NCBI GenBank assembly: GCA_030832095.1
Contig: JAURJT010000057.1
Span: 1 to 64,000, forward strand
Direction of reading: 5' to 3'
Length of the DNA stretch: 64,000 bases
DNA from: Gammaproteobacteria bacterium
Lineage (GTDB): Bacteria; Pseudomonadota; Gammaproteobacteria; Burkholderiales; Burkholderiaceae_B
A model generated the notes under the pieces. That model had not been told where the DNA came from, did not search any database, and was given only the letters and a program-made list of their open reading frames with translations. A program made the translations under genes and the position numbers. This document shows positions 45,189 through 54,022 of this stretch, in pieces. Positions within the stretch are counted from its first letter, which is position 1. The number at the start of each line of letters is the position of its first letter.

Positions 45189-46748
45189 GTGATCTTAGGC
45201 GAAATTTTTGAAAGAAATGCTGTGCTCTTTGGTGACAAGACCGCCATCTACTTCAACGATCAGGAAGTCACACATTCGACGCTGTTGGGGCACGCCTATC
45301 AACTAGGCAATGCGCTACTGTCGTTAGGCTTGCGTCGCCAAGACCGCGTCGCGATCCTGGCACAAAACTGCGTCGAAACGCTTGAATTGATCGCGGCCGC
45401 TGGGCTAACGGGTCTGACCTGCGTGGGGCTTAACTACCGCCTGAGTGCGCGTGAGCAAGTGCATATTCTTCAGGATAGTGCGCCAAGTGTCTGGCTCTTT
45501 GAGGCGCAATACGCCGAGCGCGTGCAAGAGATTTGCGCGAGCTTAACGACGCTTCCTACCCTCATCTGCATCGGTGTGCCGACCAATGCCCTCACCCACG
45601 ACTACAACGACTACGGGCAGTGGGTCAGCCAAGCCGCACCGACCCGGCCGGCCTTGGTCGCACGCGAGCAGGACACCATCTTTTTGGTCTACACCAGCGG
45701 CACGACCGGCCAACCCAAAGGGGTGATGCACAGCCATCGCGGACAACTTGAGCAAACCAAAAATTGTTCGAATATCTTTGCTGCGAGCCCGCAAGATTGC
45801 GCGTTGCTTGTGATGCCTTTCTACCACTTGGGAGCGCTCAGTATTTACTTGTCATATGCCTGGGCCGGAGGCGCCGTTGCGGTACATCGCGCCTTTGACG
45901 CTAGCCAAGTCTTATTGGCACTTTCGCAGCAACCGATCACCGCAGCGCTCTTAGCCCCAATTATGATTCAAACGCTGCTGGATGCACCAAGCGAGCAACT
46001 CAACCAACCAAACCGACTGCACACCGTTATTTATTCATCCGCACCCATGCCTGTGCCCCTGCTCAAGCGAGCAATCCAGCAATTTGGGCCAATCTTTATG
46101 CAGGTCTATGGCATGACTGAAAGCATGCTGGGCACGTGCCTCTACAAGCATCAACACACTCTCTCGGGTCAGCCACACGAAACCAAGCGCCTGGCCTCGG
46201 CGGGGCAGCCCTATTTTGGCTGTCAGATCGTGCTGCGCAAAGACGATGGTTCAATCTGCAATACCAACGAAGTTGGCGAGATTACGATCTTGTCAGACGC
46301 CACCATGCAAGGCTACTGGAACAACTCTGTCGCCACACATCAGACCATCAGGGACGGCTGGTGCTACACCGGCGACCTAGGCTACTTTGATGCTCAGCAT
46401 TTTCTCTTTTTAGTCGATCGAAAAAAAGACATGATCATTTCGGGCGGCGAAAATATTTATTCGCGCGAGGTCGAAGAGGCACTGCTGACACACCCCTCGG
46501 TCTTTGAGGTCGCCGTCGTGGGTGCGCCTGACAACACCTGGGGCGAAGCAGTCGTGGCTTTTATCGTCTGCCGCGGACAGCAGCCCGACTCGCAAGAGCT
46601 GATCGAGCACTGTCGACAACAAATCGCAAGTTATAAAAAGCCTAAGTCCATTTTTTTTATCGAAGCTCTGCCCCGTATCTTGAGCACCAATAAAGTCGAT
46701 AAAAAAACGTTACGCGCACGCATGCTTCATGTTGCTGCGCAACATTAA
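45189..46748 (+). CDS. Acyl-CoA synthetase 1 (AMP-forming)
   Basis: 519 residues of the ANL superfamily. Motifs in order: YTSGTTGQPKGVMHSH (P-loop), YGMTES, CYTGDLGYFD, DRKKDMIISGGENIYSREVE and the C-terminal catalytic lysine in NKVDKKTLR. It makes acyl-CoA from a carboxylic acid, ATP and CoA. The start is GTG 45189, with AAAGG about six bases upstream; no better ATG exists in frame. Its place before a Liv-type importer and after ACAD 3 suggests that it activates the imported acid. Confidence 0.93.
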   Translation: MILGEIFERNAVLFGDKTAIYFNDQEVTHSTLLGHAYQLGNALLSLGLRRQDRVAILAQNCVETLELIAAAGLTGLTCVGLNYRLSAREQVHILQDSAPSVWLFEAQYAERVQEICASLTTLPTLICIGVPTNALTHDYNDYGQWVSQAAPTRPALVAREQDTIFLVYTSGTTGQPKGVMHSHRGQLEQTKNCSNIFAASPQDCALLVMPFYHLGALSIYLSYAWAGGAVAVHRAFDASQVLLALSQQPITAALLAPIMIQTLLDAPSEQLNQPNRLHTVIYSSAPMPVPLLKRAIQQFGPIFMQVYGMTESMLGTCLYKHQHTLSGQPHETKRLASAGQPYFGCQIVLRKDDGSICNTNEVGEITILSDATMQGYWNNSVATHQTIRDGWCYTGDLGYFDAQHFLFLVDRKKDMIISGGENIYSREVEEALLTHPSVFEVAVVGAPDNTWGEAVVAFIVCRGQQPDSQELIEHCRQQIASYKKPKSIFFIEALPRILSTNKVDKKTLRARMLHVAAQH

Positions 46749-46919
46749 ATGAATTGACCAGCCATATAGGCTTACGCCTAAACCTTTCATTGGACACAGA
46801 CGCAAAATCCTGAAAGAATGCGCCGAGTGACTCGTTCGTAGCAAAAACGAAAAATAAAAACCGTTGTGATCACGCCTGCCTCTTGCACGCTTTGCTCACA
46901 GCACTTTAGGAGCAATCTC

Positions 46920-48038
46920 ATGAAAAAACTCATCCTAGGGCTTACCCTTATTCAGGCTGCATGGGCGTTGCCCGCTGCGGCAGCAGACTACAAGATCGGT
47001 GCAATTTTCCCGATGAGTGGTGCGAATGCCGAGTACGGTCAAATTTTTGGTACGGGCGTCAACTTAGCGATTGAGCACATCAACGCCGATAAAAAATTAT
47101 CTGGCACCTTGTCGGTGATTTACGAAGACAGTCAGGCCCTGCCTGCACAGGGCGTGACTGCGGCGACCAAACTGGTCAACGTATCCAAAGTGCCTTATGC
47201 GCTGTCGGCCTTCACAGGCGTCTCTAAAGCCGTTGCTCCAGTCGGTGCGCGCACTAAAACCGTGATAGTCAACGGAGGCGCCGTTGGCCCCGACCTCGCC
47301 ACGCTGGGCGACTACTTCTGGAACGTGATTCCATTGGCCAACTTTGAAGTTCGCACCATGGCGCCCTTCTTGGTCAAAGAAAAGGGCTTTAAACGCGTCG
47401 CGATGGTGTACGTCGATGATCCAATCGGTCAGGCGCTCTTGACAGACCTTGGTACTGAGGTCAAAGCCGCCGGCGGCGAAATGGTGGGTAGCTTTTCGAT
47501 TCCGACCACTGCACAACAATTTTCAGGCATTGCGGCTCGGATACGCGATACTAAACCCGATGTTGTCTACATTGCGTCTTACGGCAATCAACAAGTCCAG
47601 TTGATTAAGCAACTGCGCGATAACGGTATTAACCAGCCCATCGCAAGCTACTCGGCATTTTCAACACCGTCTGTTTTATCTTTGCCTGAAGCTAAAGGCG
47701 TTTACTTTACTGCTCAGCAGCTGAACCTGACGCGCGATGACCCGCTGACCAAGCGCGTAGTCGCCGATTACAAAGCAAAGTACAACAAAGAGCCAGGCGC
47801 CTACGTGGTGAACTACTACAACGCGGTTTTAACGTTTGCTGAGCTCGCCTCGGCGCTCGAAAAAGCAGGCAAACCCGTCACAGGCGAAAACTTACTGGCC
47901 CAACGCAAAGCCACCAAGACCTTCGAGTTTGTTGGTGCAACCGTGTCGTTCGCTGAAGATGGCACAGTCAAAGCCCCGATCCAAATCAATCAGATCGTAG
48001 GCGACGGCACCTCCAAAGTAGTCGTGGCAGGAAAATAA
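46920..48038 (+). CDS. Liv-type ABC transporter substrate-binding protein
   Basis: About 372 residues from ATG 46920, preceded by TTTAGGAG; the frame is open from 46866 but without a signal. The signal peptide MKKLILGLTLIQAAWALPA ends AAA. The mature protein is a type I periplasmic binding protein: KIGAIFPMSGANAEYGQ, then VNLAIEHINADKK and IAARIRDTKPDVVYIASYG. This family serves branched-chain amino acids but also aromatic acids and other carboxylates. It heads a complete five-gene importer. The context of acyl-CoA ligases on both sides favours an organic acid over an amino acid as ligand. Confidence 0.93.
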   Translation: MKKLILGLTLIQAAWALPAAAADYKIGAIFPMSGANAEYGQIFGTGVNLAIEHINADKKLSGTLSVIYEDSQALPAQGVTAATKLVNVSKVPYALSAFTGVSKAVAPVGARTKTVIVNGGAVGPDLATLGDYFWNVIPLANFEVRTMAPFLVKEKGFKRVAMVYVDDPIGQALLTDLGTEVKAAGGEMVGSFSIPTTAQQFSGIAARIRDTKPDVVYIASYGNQQVQLIKQLRDNGINQPIASYSAFSTPSVLSLPEAKGVYFTAQQLNLTRDDPLTKRVVADYKAKYNKEPGAYVVNYYNAVLTFAELASALEKAGKPVTGENLLAQRKATKTFEFVGATVSFAEDGTVKAPIQINQIVGDGTSKVVVAGK

Positions 48039-48074
48039 GTTTTAGCGCTTTAGCTTGCTTTAGGATACTGCCCC

Positions 48075-48947
48075 ATGCTGTTCACGCAACTTTTTATTAA
48101 TGGCCTGCAAACCGGCGCGCTCTACGCGCTGATTGCAGCCGGCTTTTCGCTGATTTTTGGCATGACCCGGATTTTTCACGCGGCGCATGGGGCAACCTTT
48201 ACGATTGCCGGTTATATTTTTTACGAGTGTTATTCAGTTCTACACCTAAGTTGGCCGGTGGCGGCACTTGCAGCCACCTTTGCTGCAAGCCTGTTCGGCG
48301 TGCTGCTTGACCGCTATGTCTACGCGATCATTCAGCGACACGAAGGCTCATTTTTTACGGTGTTTGTCGCTTCGTTCGGCATGGCTATCATCGTACAAAA
48401 CCTGATTGCAATGATCTTTGATCGTGGCGCAGTGACGGTATCCACCCCCTTGAGTAAAAGTCTTGAGGTGATGCCCGGGCTCTATGTCGCCCCCATTGCA
48501 GCAGTCGTGATTGTGTGTGCCATCATATTTTTTGTGGCGCTGCAGTGGCTGCTCACCAAGACCAATATGGGGATCGCGCTTCGGGCGCTAGGTGAAAATC
48601 CGACCCTCATTGAAGTCTATGGTCTCACGCCACGCTTGCTGTCGCAGTATGTCTTCCTGATCGGTTCAATTCTCGTTGTTCCGGCCGCCATCCTGACTGC
48701 AGCAACCTCTGGCTTGAACCCAGCCATGGGCAACCATGTGATGCTCATCAGTATTGCCGCAACAATCGTAGGAGGCGTCGGTAGTTTGCGCGGCGCCGCG
48801 ATGGCCGGCTTGATTTTAGGCATGGCCGAGAATCTGTGCCTGGCATTCATTGACCCGCAATGGAGCGAAGCCGTCACCTTTGTGATTCTGTTCTTGTTCA
48901 TCCTGTTCCGCCCCGGTGGTGTGTACGGCCGTGCGGTTATGTCTTAA
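48075..48947 (+). CDS. livH: Liv-type ABC transporter permease, LivH family
   Basis: 290 residues with about eight hydrophobic segments. The N-terminus (LFINGLQTGALYALIAAGFS) and MTRIFHAAHGATFTIAGY fit LivH, as does the late VGGVGSLRGAAMAGLILGM loop that contacts the ATPase. It forms the membrane channel with the LivM-type protein encoded 13 bp downstream. Confidence 0.93.
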   Translation: MLFTQLFINGLQTGALYALIAAGFSLIFGMTRIFHAAHGATFTIAGYIFYECYSVLHLSWPVAALAATFAASLFGVLLDRYVYAIIQRHEGSFFTVFVASFGMAIIVQNLIAMIFDRGAVTVSTPLSKSLEVMPGLYVAPIAAVVIVCAIIFFVALQWLLTKTNMGIALRALGENPTLIEVYGLTPRLLSQYVFLIGSILVVPAAILTAATSGLNPAMGNHVMLISIAATIVGGVGSLRGAAMAGLILGMAENLCLAFIDPQWSEAVTFVILFLFILFRPGGVYGRAVMS

Positions 48948-48960
48948 AAGAGAACGAAAC

Positions 48961-49845
48961 ATGATTGCCTATCTTCAAAATATTGCCGTACTGTTTTGCA
49001 TCAATGCGATTTTGGCGCTGACCCTGAATTTTATTATGGGTTATGCCGGTATTTTTTCGCTCGCGCATGCCATCTTCTTCGGCGTAGGTGCTTACGCCAC
49101 TGCATACATCGCCATGCACGCCTCTGACTCATTGCTGCTTTGTATGGCCGCCTCGGCTGCCATTTCAGCGATCTTGTCAATGGCGCTTGCCCTTCCAGCT
49201 TTGCGCGTACGAGGTGAGTATTTTGTGGCCGCTTCGCTGGGCTTACAAGTGATTGGCGTCACCATTTTCTCTGAATGGAAATCCATCACTGGCGGTTTAG
49301 GGGGCATGATCGGCATACCGCGCCCCAAGCTGTGGGGGTACACCTTTAACGACGACACCGCGTTCTTGCTGCTGGCCTTAGTGGTGCTTGGCATCGTGGT
49401 CGGGATCACCGCCCTATTGGTGCGCGGCAGCTTTGGCCGCAGCTTGATGGCGATTCGGGACAGCGAGTCAGCCGCTCAAACCTATGGCAAACATGTCAAC
49501 GCGGTCAAGACACTCTCAGTGGCGGTTGCTGCGGGCTTGGCTGGCGTCGCCGGTTCACTGTATGCGTTTTATATCAGCTTCATCAACGTCGAGAGCTTCG
49601 TGCTCGAGACTTCGATTCTTTTAATGGCGATGGTGATTATTGGCGGTACGGGCACCTTGTTCGGGCCGATTGTGGGTGCGGCGCTGCTGATGTCTCTGCC
49701 CGCAGCGCTGACGTATTTACCCTTTTTACCTCCAACTGAACTTGGCTCGATTCAGCAAATCATTTATGGCTTAGCCATGGTGCTCTTGATGATGTTTCGC
49801 CCAGGCGGTTTGGTGGGTGGGCGCAGCAAGGAGAAGTCAGCATGA
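48961..49845 (+). CDS. livM: Liv-type ABC transporter permease, LivM family
   Basis: About 294 residues from ATG 48961 (MIAYLQNIAVLFCINAILAL); the frame is open from 48916 but that part overlaps livH. Family features include LNFIMGYAGIFSLAHAIFFGVGAY, LRVRGEYFVAASLG and the cytoplasmic RSLMAIRDSESAAQTYG. Its stop overlaps livG by four bases (ATGA). About nine membrane segments are expected. Confidence 0.93.
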   Translation: MIAYLQNIAVLFCINAILALTLNFIMGYAGIFSLAHAIFFGVGAYATAYIAMHASDSLLLCMAASAAISAILSMALALPALRVRGEYFVAASLGLQVIGVTIFSEWKSITGGLGGMIGIPRPKLWGYTFNDDTAFLLLALVVLGIVVGITALLVRGSFGRSLMAIRDSESAAQTYGKHVNAVKTLSVAVAAGLAGVAGSLYAFYISFINVESFVLETSILLMAMVIIGGTGTLFGPIVGAALLMSLPAALTYLPFLPPTELGSIQQIIYGLAMVLLMMFRPGGLVGGRSKEKSA

Positions 49846-50594
49846 CGACCTCAACTTCGCCGCAAGAGATCTTGCTAGAAATTAAAAACGTCAATAAAAA
49901 TTTTGGTGGCTTACAAGCCATTGATGATGTGACGCTCGATCTTCCAGCCGGTGTGATTACGACCTTGGTAGGCCCCAATGGTGCAGGCAAAACGACCTTA
50001 TTCAACCTGATCACGGGGCACTTAATCCCGAGCAGTGGCACCATACATTGGCTGGGCAAGCCACTGAAAGGCTTTCAGCCTTGGCAGGTCGCCCGCCTAG
50101 GCATCGCACGGACCTTTCAAGATTTGCGCCTGTACAGTCAAATGACGGTCGAAGAAAATGTCATGACAGTCACAGAGCGCAGCAGTTGGCTCTGGCAAGG
50201 TGGTCGCCAAGCCGCCGAGCAACGCGTCACTGAAATTTTGACTGAAACACAGCTTCTCGACAAACGCCACGAACGTGCGGTTGATCTTGCCTACGCCGAA
50301 CGAAAATTTTTAAGTCTTGCGCGGATTATGGCAAGCGAGGCCAAGCTCTGGCTGCTTGACGAGCCCGCTTCGGGCCTAGACCCTCGCTCGTTTGATCGCT
50401 TCGTGACCTTGTTACGCGATTATGCCAAGCGTGGAATCACAATTTGTATCATTGAACATAACCTTGATATCGTCATTAAGCTTTCAGACCGCGTCGCGTT
50501 TTTGGATCAAGGCAAATTGCTTGCCCAAGGCAGTTCTGAAGATATCCTAAAAGATCCGCACCTGGCAGCCATCTACTTTGGAGAGCGCGCATGA
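49842..50594 (+). CDS. livG: Liv-type ABC transporter ATPase, LivG family
   Basis: 250 residues. Walker A is GPNGAGKTT (44-52), the LivG-typical IARTFQDLRLY follows, and Walker B is LWLLDEPASGLD with Glu174. The signature motif is degenerate: LAYAERK (149-155) stands where LSYGQQ/LSGGQ-type sequence is usual, so the key Gly is Ala. The switch His is in IIEHNLDIV. It is coupled to livM and livF by ATGA overlaps. Other parts are intact, so the subunit is probably functional in a pair with the canonical LivF. Confidence 0.92.
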   Translation: MTTSTSPQEILLEIKNVNKNFGGLQAIDDVTLDLPAGVITTLVGPNGAGKTTLFNLITGHLIPSSGTIHWLGKPLKGFQPWQVARLGIARTFQDLRLYSQMTVEENVMTVTERSSWLWQGGRQAAEQRVTEILTETQLLDKRHERAVDLAYAERKFLSLARIMASEAKLWLLDEPASGLDPRSFDRFVTLLRDYAKRGITICIIEHNLDIVIKLSDRVAFLDQGKLLAQGSSEDILKDPHLAAIYFGERA

Positions 50595-51307
50595 CCGCGG
50601 CTAATTTTCTTGAAGCCAAGAACCTGCGCGTAGGTTACGGTGGCAGACCTGTACTAGACAACTTTAGCGTCAGCTTGGGCTACAACGAAGTACTGTGTCT
50701 GATCGGTCATAACGGTGCCGGTAAATCGACCTTATTGAAGGCCTTGTTTGGCCTGGTGCCCTTAGCCGAAGGGACCATTACGCTTGAGGGTAACGTCGTC
50801 GCTAAGCCCGATCCACGCGGCATGAATGCCGCAAGTATCGCGATGGTTCCAGAGGGTCGAGGCGTATTCCCAGGCTTAACTGTCGCCGAGATCATGCGAC
50901 TAGGCTTTTGGGCCAACGGCATCCCCGCAGGCGAACAGGCGGCACGGCTTGACTGGGTGATGAGCGTACTGCCGATGATCAAAAAGTTTTATACACAGCG
51001 CGCGGGCACACTCTCGGGCGGCCAACAACAGATGGTGTCCTTGGGCCGCGCCTTGCTTGGACAACCGCGGTGCCTGCTGCTCGACGAGCCCTCAATCGGT
51101 CTGGCACCAAAACTTTTTCAAGATTTGGCGGGCCCCTTACGTGCTCTGCAGCAAGAGCGCAAAATGTCGATTTTGATTGTCGAACAAAATATTCGCGAAG
51201 CACTCAAAATTTCAGACCGCGTAATCGTGATGAAATCAGGTGAACTCATTCGTGAAGGCACCCCCGAGACCTTTAGCAACAATGCCGATCTGATGGAACT
51301 TTATTAA
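50591..51307 (+). CDS. livF: Liv-type ABC transporter ATPase, LivF family
   Basis: 238 residues with fully canonical motifs: Walker A GHNGAGKST, LivF-type MVPEGRGVFPGLTV, signature LSGGQQQM, Walker B LLLDEPSIGLAP and switch His replaced by Gln in IVEQNIREAL, as usual for LivF. It is the last gene of the importer and lies 81 bp before acyl-CoA ligase 2. Confidence 0.94.
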   Translation: MTAANFLEAKNLRVGYGGRPVLDNFSVSLGYNEVLCLIGHNGAGKSTLLKALFGLVPLAEGTITLEGNVVAKPDPRGMNAASIAMVPEGRGVFPGLTVAEIMRLGFWANGIPAGEQAARLDWVMSVLPMIKKFYTQRAGTLSGGQQQMVSLGRALLGQPRCLLLDEPSIGLAPKLFQDLAGPLRALQQERKMSILIVEQNIREALKISDRVIVMKSGELIREGTPETFSNNADLMELY

Positions 51308-51388
51308 TACCCTTCGGTTGGCCATGTTGCACAGAGAACGCTACTCATATTTCGCAACTGGACGCCCTGCAGCAGGACCTTTATTGAC

Positions 51389-53110
51389 ATGACGCATTCG
51401 TATACATTGCGCTCGGTCTATGAGCATCACTTCCTTCAAGCACCCAATGCGACCATGCTGATCCAAGAGGGTCAGCACATTTCGTATTTGCAGTTTGAAC
51501 AACTCGTACAAGACACTGAAACATGGCTCGGTCAACAGGGCGTTAAGCAAGGCGATCGAGTTGCCGTGTGGCTCATCAACCGCGTTGAATGGCTTGCTAT
51601 CTTTTTTGCGCTGGCTCGCTTAGGCGCGACCTTAGTTGCCGTCAATACAAAATACCGCAGTCACGAAGTGCACTACATTCTGGCGAACTCGCACGCGCAG
51701 TTTTTAATCCTGCAATTGAATTTTCGAAAAATTGATTTTGCCGAGGTGATTAAAGGCGTTGATGCAAGTGACTTGGCGCATCTCAAGACGATCATGATGG
51801 TCGATGCAGATGACAACACCCCCACGACTCTGTTGGGCCGACCGGTTATACGCTTTTTGCCCGTGCTCGCAAAACCGTCGGCTCGATCTTTGCGTGAGCC
51901 GCCCAAAGCGTTCGGCGACGCATCACAGCAACGCACAACGGTTGATTCTTTCGAACAGACGCAGCCCGATACTCACGCGTTTGCACAACTAGAACCAAAT
52001 CCAGACCCTACTCAATCCTTAGCGCTCGAAGACCTGCCCGTTATTTTTTTCACGACGTCGGGTACGACTAAGGGCCCAAAGCTTGTCGTACACACGCAAA
52101 AGACGCTCAGCGAGCACGTACGACACATCGCGACGGGCTATCAGTTCGGCGCACCCGGTGATGCGTTACTAACCGCTCTGCCGCTCTGTGGCGTGTACGG
52201 GCTAGATAGCGCGTTGGCTGCCATTGCAGCAAGAATGCCAGTCGTGTTGATGGATTTTTTTGACGTGGCCTCGGCCAGTCAGTTAATCAAGCAGCACCAG
52301 ATCACGCACATTTTTGGTAGCGACGAAATGTTACGTCGCTTTGCCGAGCAAAACCCAGAGCCCATCGCCTTTACCTCACTCAAGCTGTTTGGTTTTGCGG
52401 CCTTTAGTGCACGCTTCATTGAACTCGCTCAAGAGTTAATCCCGCGAGGATTTCCGATGAGAGGCCTCTATGGCTCAAGCGAAGTGCATTCTTTGTTTTC
52501 AGCACAGCACCCCGAGCTACCGCTCGAAGAGCGCGTGCTAGGCGGAGGCACGCCAGCCGCCGGCGCGCTCGCGTCAGTGCGGGTACGCGACCCTGACACT
52601 TTAGACCTCTGCGCCGCGGGCCTGTCGGGCGAACTCGAGATCAAGGCACCCACTTTATTCAAAGGCTACTTCAATAACCCCGAGGCCACTGCTCAAGCGT
52701 TTACAGAAGATGGCTACTTCAAAACGGGTGATCTCGGCTACCTGCGAGGTGATGGCAGTTTTGTGTATCAATCACGCATGGGCGACACCATGCGCCTGGG
52801 TGGCTTTTTAGTTGACCCGGCTGAAATCGAAGATGTCTTAGCCGCACAACCCGACATTGAAAGTGCGCAAGTGGTGGGTGTCGAGATCAACGGTCAACCA
52901 CGTGCCGTGGCCTTCGCGATCGCAAAAAATAAGCAATGCCCACCAGATACGAGTGCAACCCTCAAAGGTGTTGCCAAAACACTCGCTGCCTTTAAGATCC
53001 CCGCACACGTTTGGTTTGTCGACGAGTTTCCAACAACAGCCAGTGCCAACGGACAAAAATTTCAGCGCGTCAAACTCAGAGAAATGGCACTAGAGAAGCT
53101 AGCTACTTAG
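51389..53110 (+). CDS. Acyl-CoA synthetase 2 (AMP-forming), with extra loop
   Basis: 573 residues of the ANL superfamily. The P-loop is FFTTSGTTKGPKLVVH, followed by GLYGSSEV, FKTGDLGYL and the hinge DTMRLGGFLVDPAEIE; the catalytic lysine lies in ANGQKFQRV. The central segment from about residue 165 to 210 is an extra hydrophilic, Pro/Gln/Thr-rich loop not seen in ligase 1, which explains the greater length. Its start has AGGA about 12 bases upstream. The gene ends inside the convergent MoCF-domain gene by eight bases. It is distinct from ligase 1, so the region encodes two different acid activations. Confidence 0.9.
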   Translation: MTHSYTLRSVYEHHFLQAPNATMLIQEGQHISYLQFEQLVQDTETWLGQQGVKQGDRVAVWLINRVEWLAIFFALARLGATLVAVNTKYRSHEVHYILANSHAQFLILQLNFRKIDFAEVIKGVDASDLAHLKTIMMVDADDNTPTTLLGRPVIRFLPVLAKPSARSLREPPKAFGDASQQRTTVDSFEQTQPDTHAFAQLEPNPDPTQSLALEDLPVIFFTTSGTTKGPKLVVHTQKTLSEHVRHIATGYQFGAPGDALLTALPLCGVYGLDSALAAIAARMPVVLMDFFDVASASQLIKQHQITHIFGSDEMLRRFAEQNPEPIAFTSLKLFGFAAFSARFIELAQELIPRGFPMRGLYGSSEVHSLFSAQHPELPLEERVLGGGTPAAGALASVRVRDPDTLDLCAAGLSGELEIKAPTLFKGYFNNPEATAQAFTEDGYFKTGDLGYLRGDGSFVYQSRMGDTMRLGGFLVDPAEIEDVLAAQPDIESAQVVGVEINGQPRAVAFAIAKNKQCPPDTSATLKGVAKTLAAFKIPAHVWFVDEFPTTASANGQKFQRVKLREMALEKLAT

Positions 53111-53918
53111 CCACACCCGGTTCGTAACGCGCCCCTAACCGCAGCGCTTCTGCCCTTAAAAATTCAAGCGCTAACGCAGCTGGCTCTGGGTCACCCTTTA
53201 CGCCCAATTCAATGTGGGGCACTCCACCACCCTCACCCACAGAAGGCAAACTAAAGGCGCGCACGCCTGGCCATTTTTGCTCAAGCGCTTCGAGTGCGGG
53301 CGTGATCCGCGATTCGGGCATGCCATAGACCAAGAATGAATGTTCGACCTGCTGGTTTTTGTGATGCAAGTGCGCATAGCGACTATCAAGCGTCGCCTCA
53401 AGCATCGGCCAGGCCATCACCGGAAACCCCGGCACAAACGTATGGTGTTGAATGAAAAACCCGGGGATCCGATTAAATGGGTTCACAACCGCCTCGCAAC
53501 CCTGCGGAAAATAGCCCATCTGCAAACGCTGTTGATTTTCTGGAGCATTGATATCAGGATTACCACCGCCCTTAGCGGCAGTTTCAGCGACTCGCAAGCC
53601 AATCTGTTCAGCAGCGAAGGGGTGCAGCGTCAAAGGCAATTTCAATGCCGCAGCTGCAGCTTGACGGGTATGGTCATCGGGGGTGGCGCCAATGCCACCG
53701 CAGCTAAATACGATATCGCCCGACGCAAAGCTGCGTTCAAAGGCCGCGGTCAGCAAGGCACGATCATCAGACAAGACTTCGACCCAAGACAACTGCAAAC
53801 CACGCGCGCTCAATAACTCGATCACCTTAGACATATGCTTGTCTTGCCGACGACCTGACAAAATTTCGTCACCAACGATAATCAACCCAAACCGCGCGTT
53901 GTCTTGAGAGGCAGACAT
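53103..53918 (-). CDS. CinA-type MoCF-domain protein
   Basis: About 271 residues from ATG 53918. The N-terminal MoaB/MogA-like fold shows GLIIVGDEILSGRRQDKHMSKV and the glycine loop FSCGGIGATPDDHTRQAAA. The C-terminal amidohydrolase domain of full CinA is absent, so it is the short form found widely in betaproteobacteria. A role in pyridine nucleotide or molybdopterin-related chemistry is possible but unproved. It overlaps the convergent acyl-CoA ligase 2 by eight bases. Confidence 0.9.
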   Translation of the reverse strand: MSASQDNARFGLIIVGDEILSGRRQDKHMSKVIELLSARGLQLSWVEVLSDDRALLTAAFERSFASGDIVFSCGGIGATPDDHTRQAAAAALKLPLTLHPFAAEQIGLRVAETAAKGGGNPDINAPENQQRLQMGYFPQGCEAVVNPFNRIPGFFIQHHTFVPGFPVMAWPMLEATLDSRYAHLHHKNQQVEHSFLVYGMPESRITPALEALEQKWPGVRAFSLPSVGEGGGVPHIELGVKGDPEPAALALEFLRAEALRLGARYEPGVAK

Positions 53919-54022
53919 GATGTTTCCAGTAAAAATTGAAGTCAATCAAATTTGAGAATAGTCGACATTTCAGCACAAATGAGAGAGCCTTGGTCGACTT
54001 CTGGCAGGCTAGCCTCAAACAT

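Noticed and set aside
53340..53816. 158-residue plus-strand frame opposite the MoCF-domain gene
   Set aside because: Shadow of a clearly conserved gene; no ribosome binding site and no recognisable domain.
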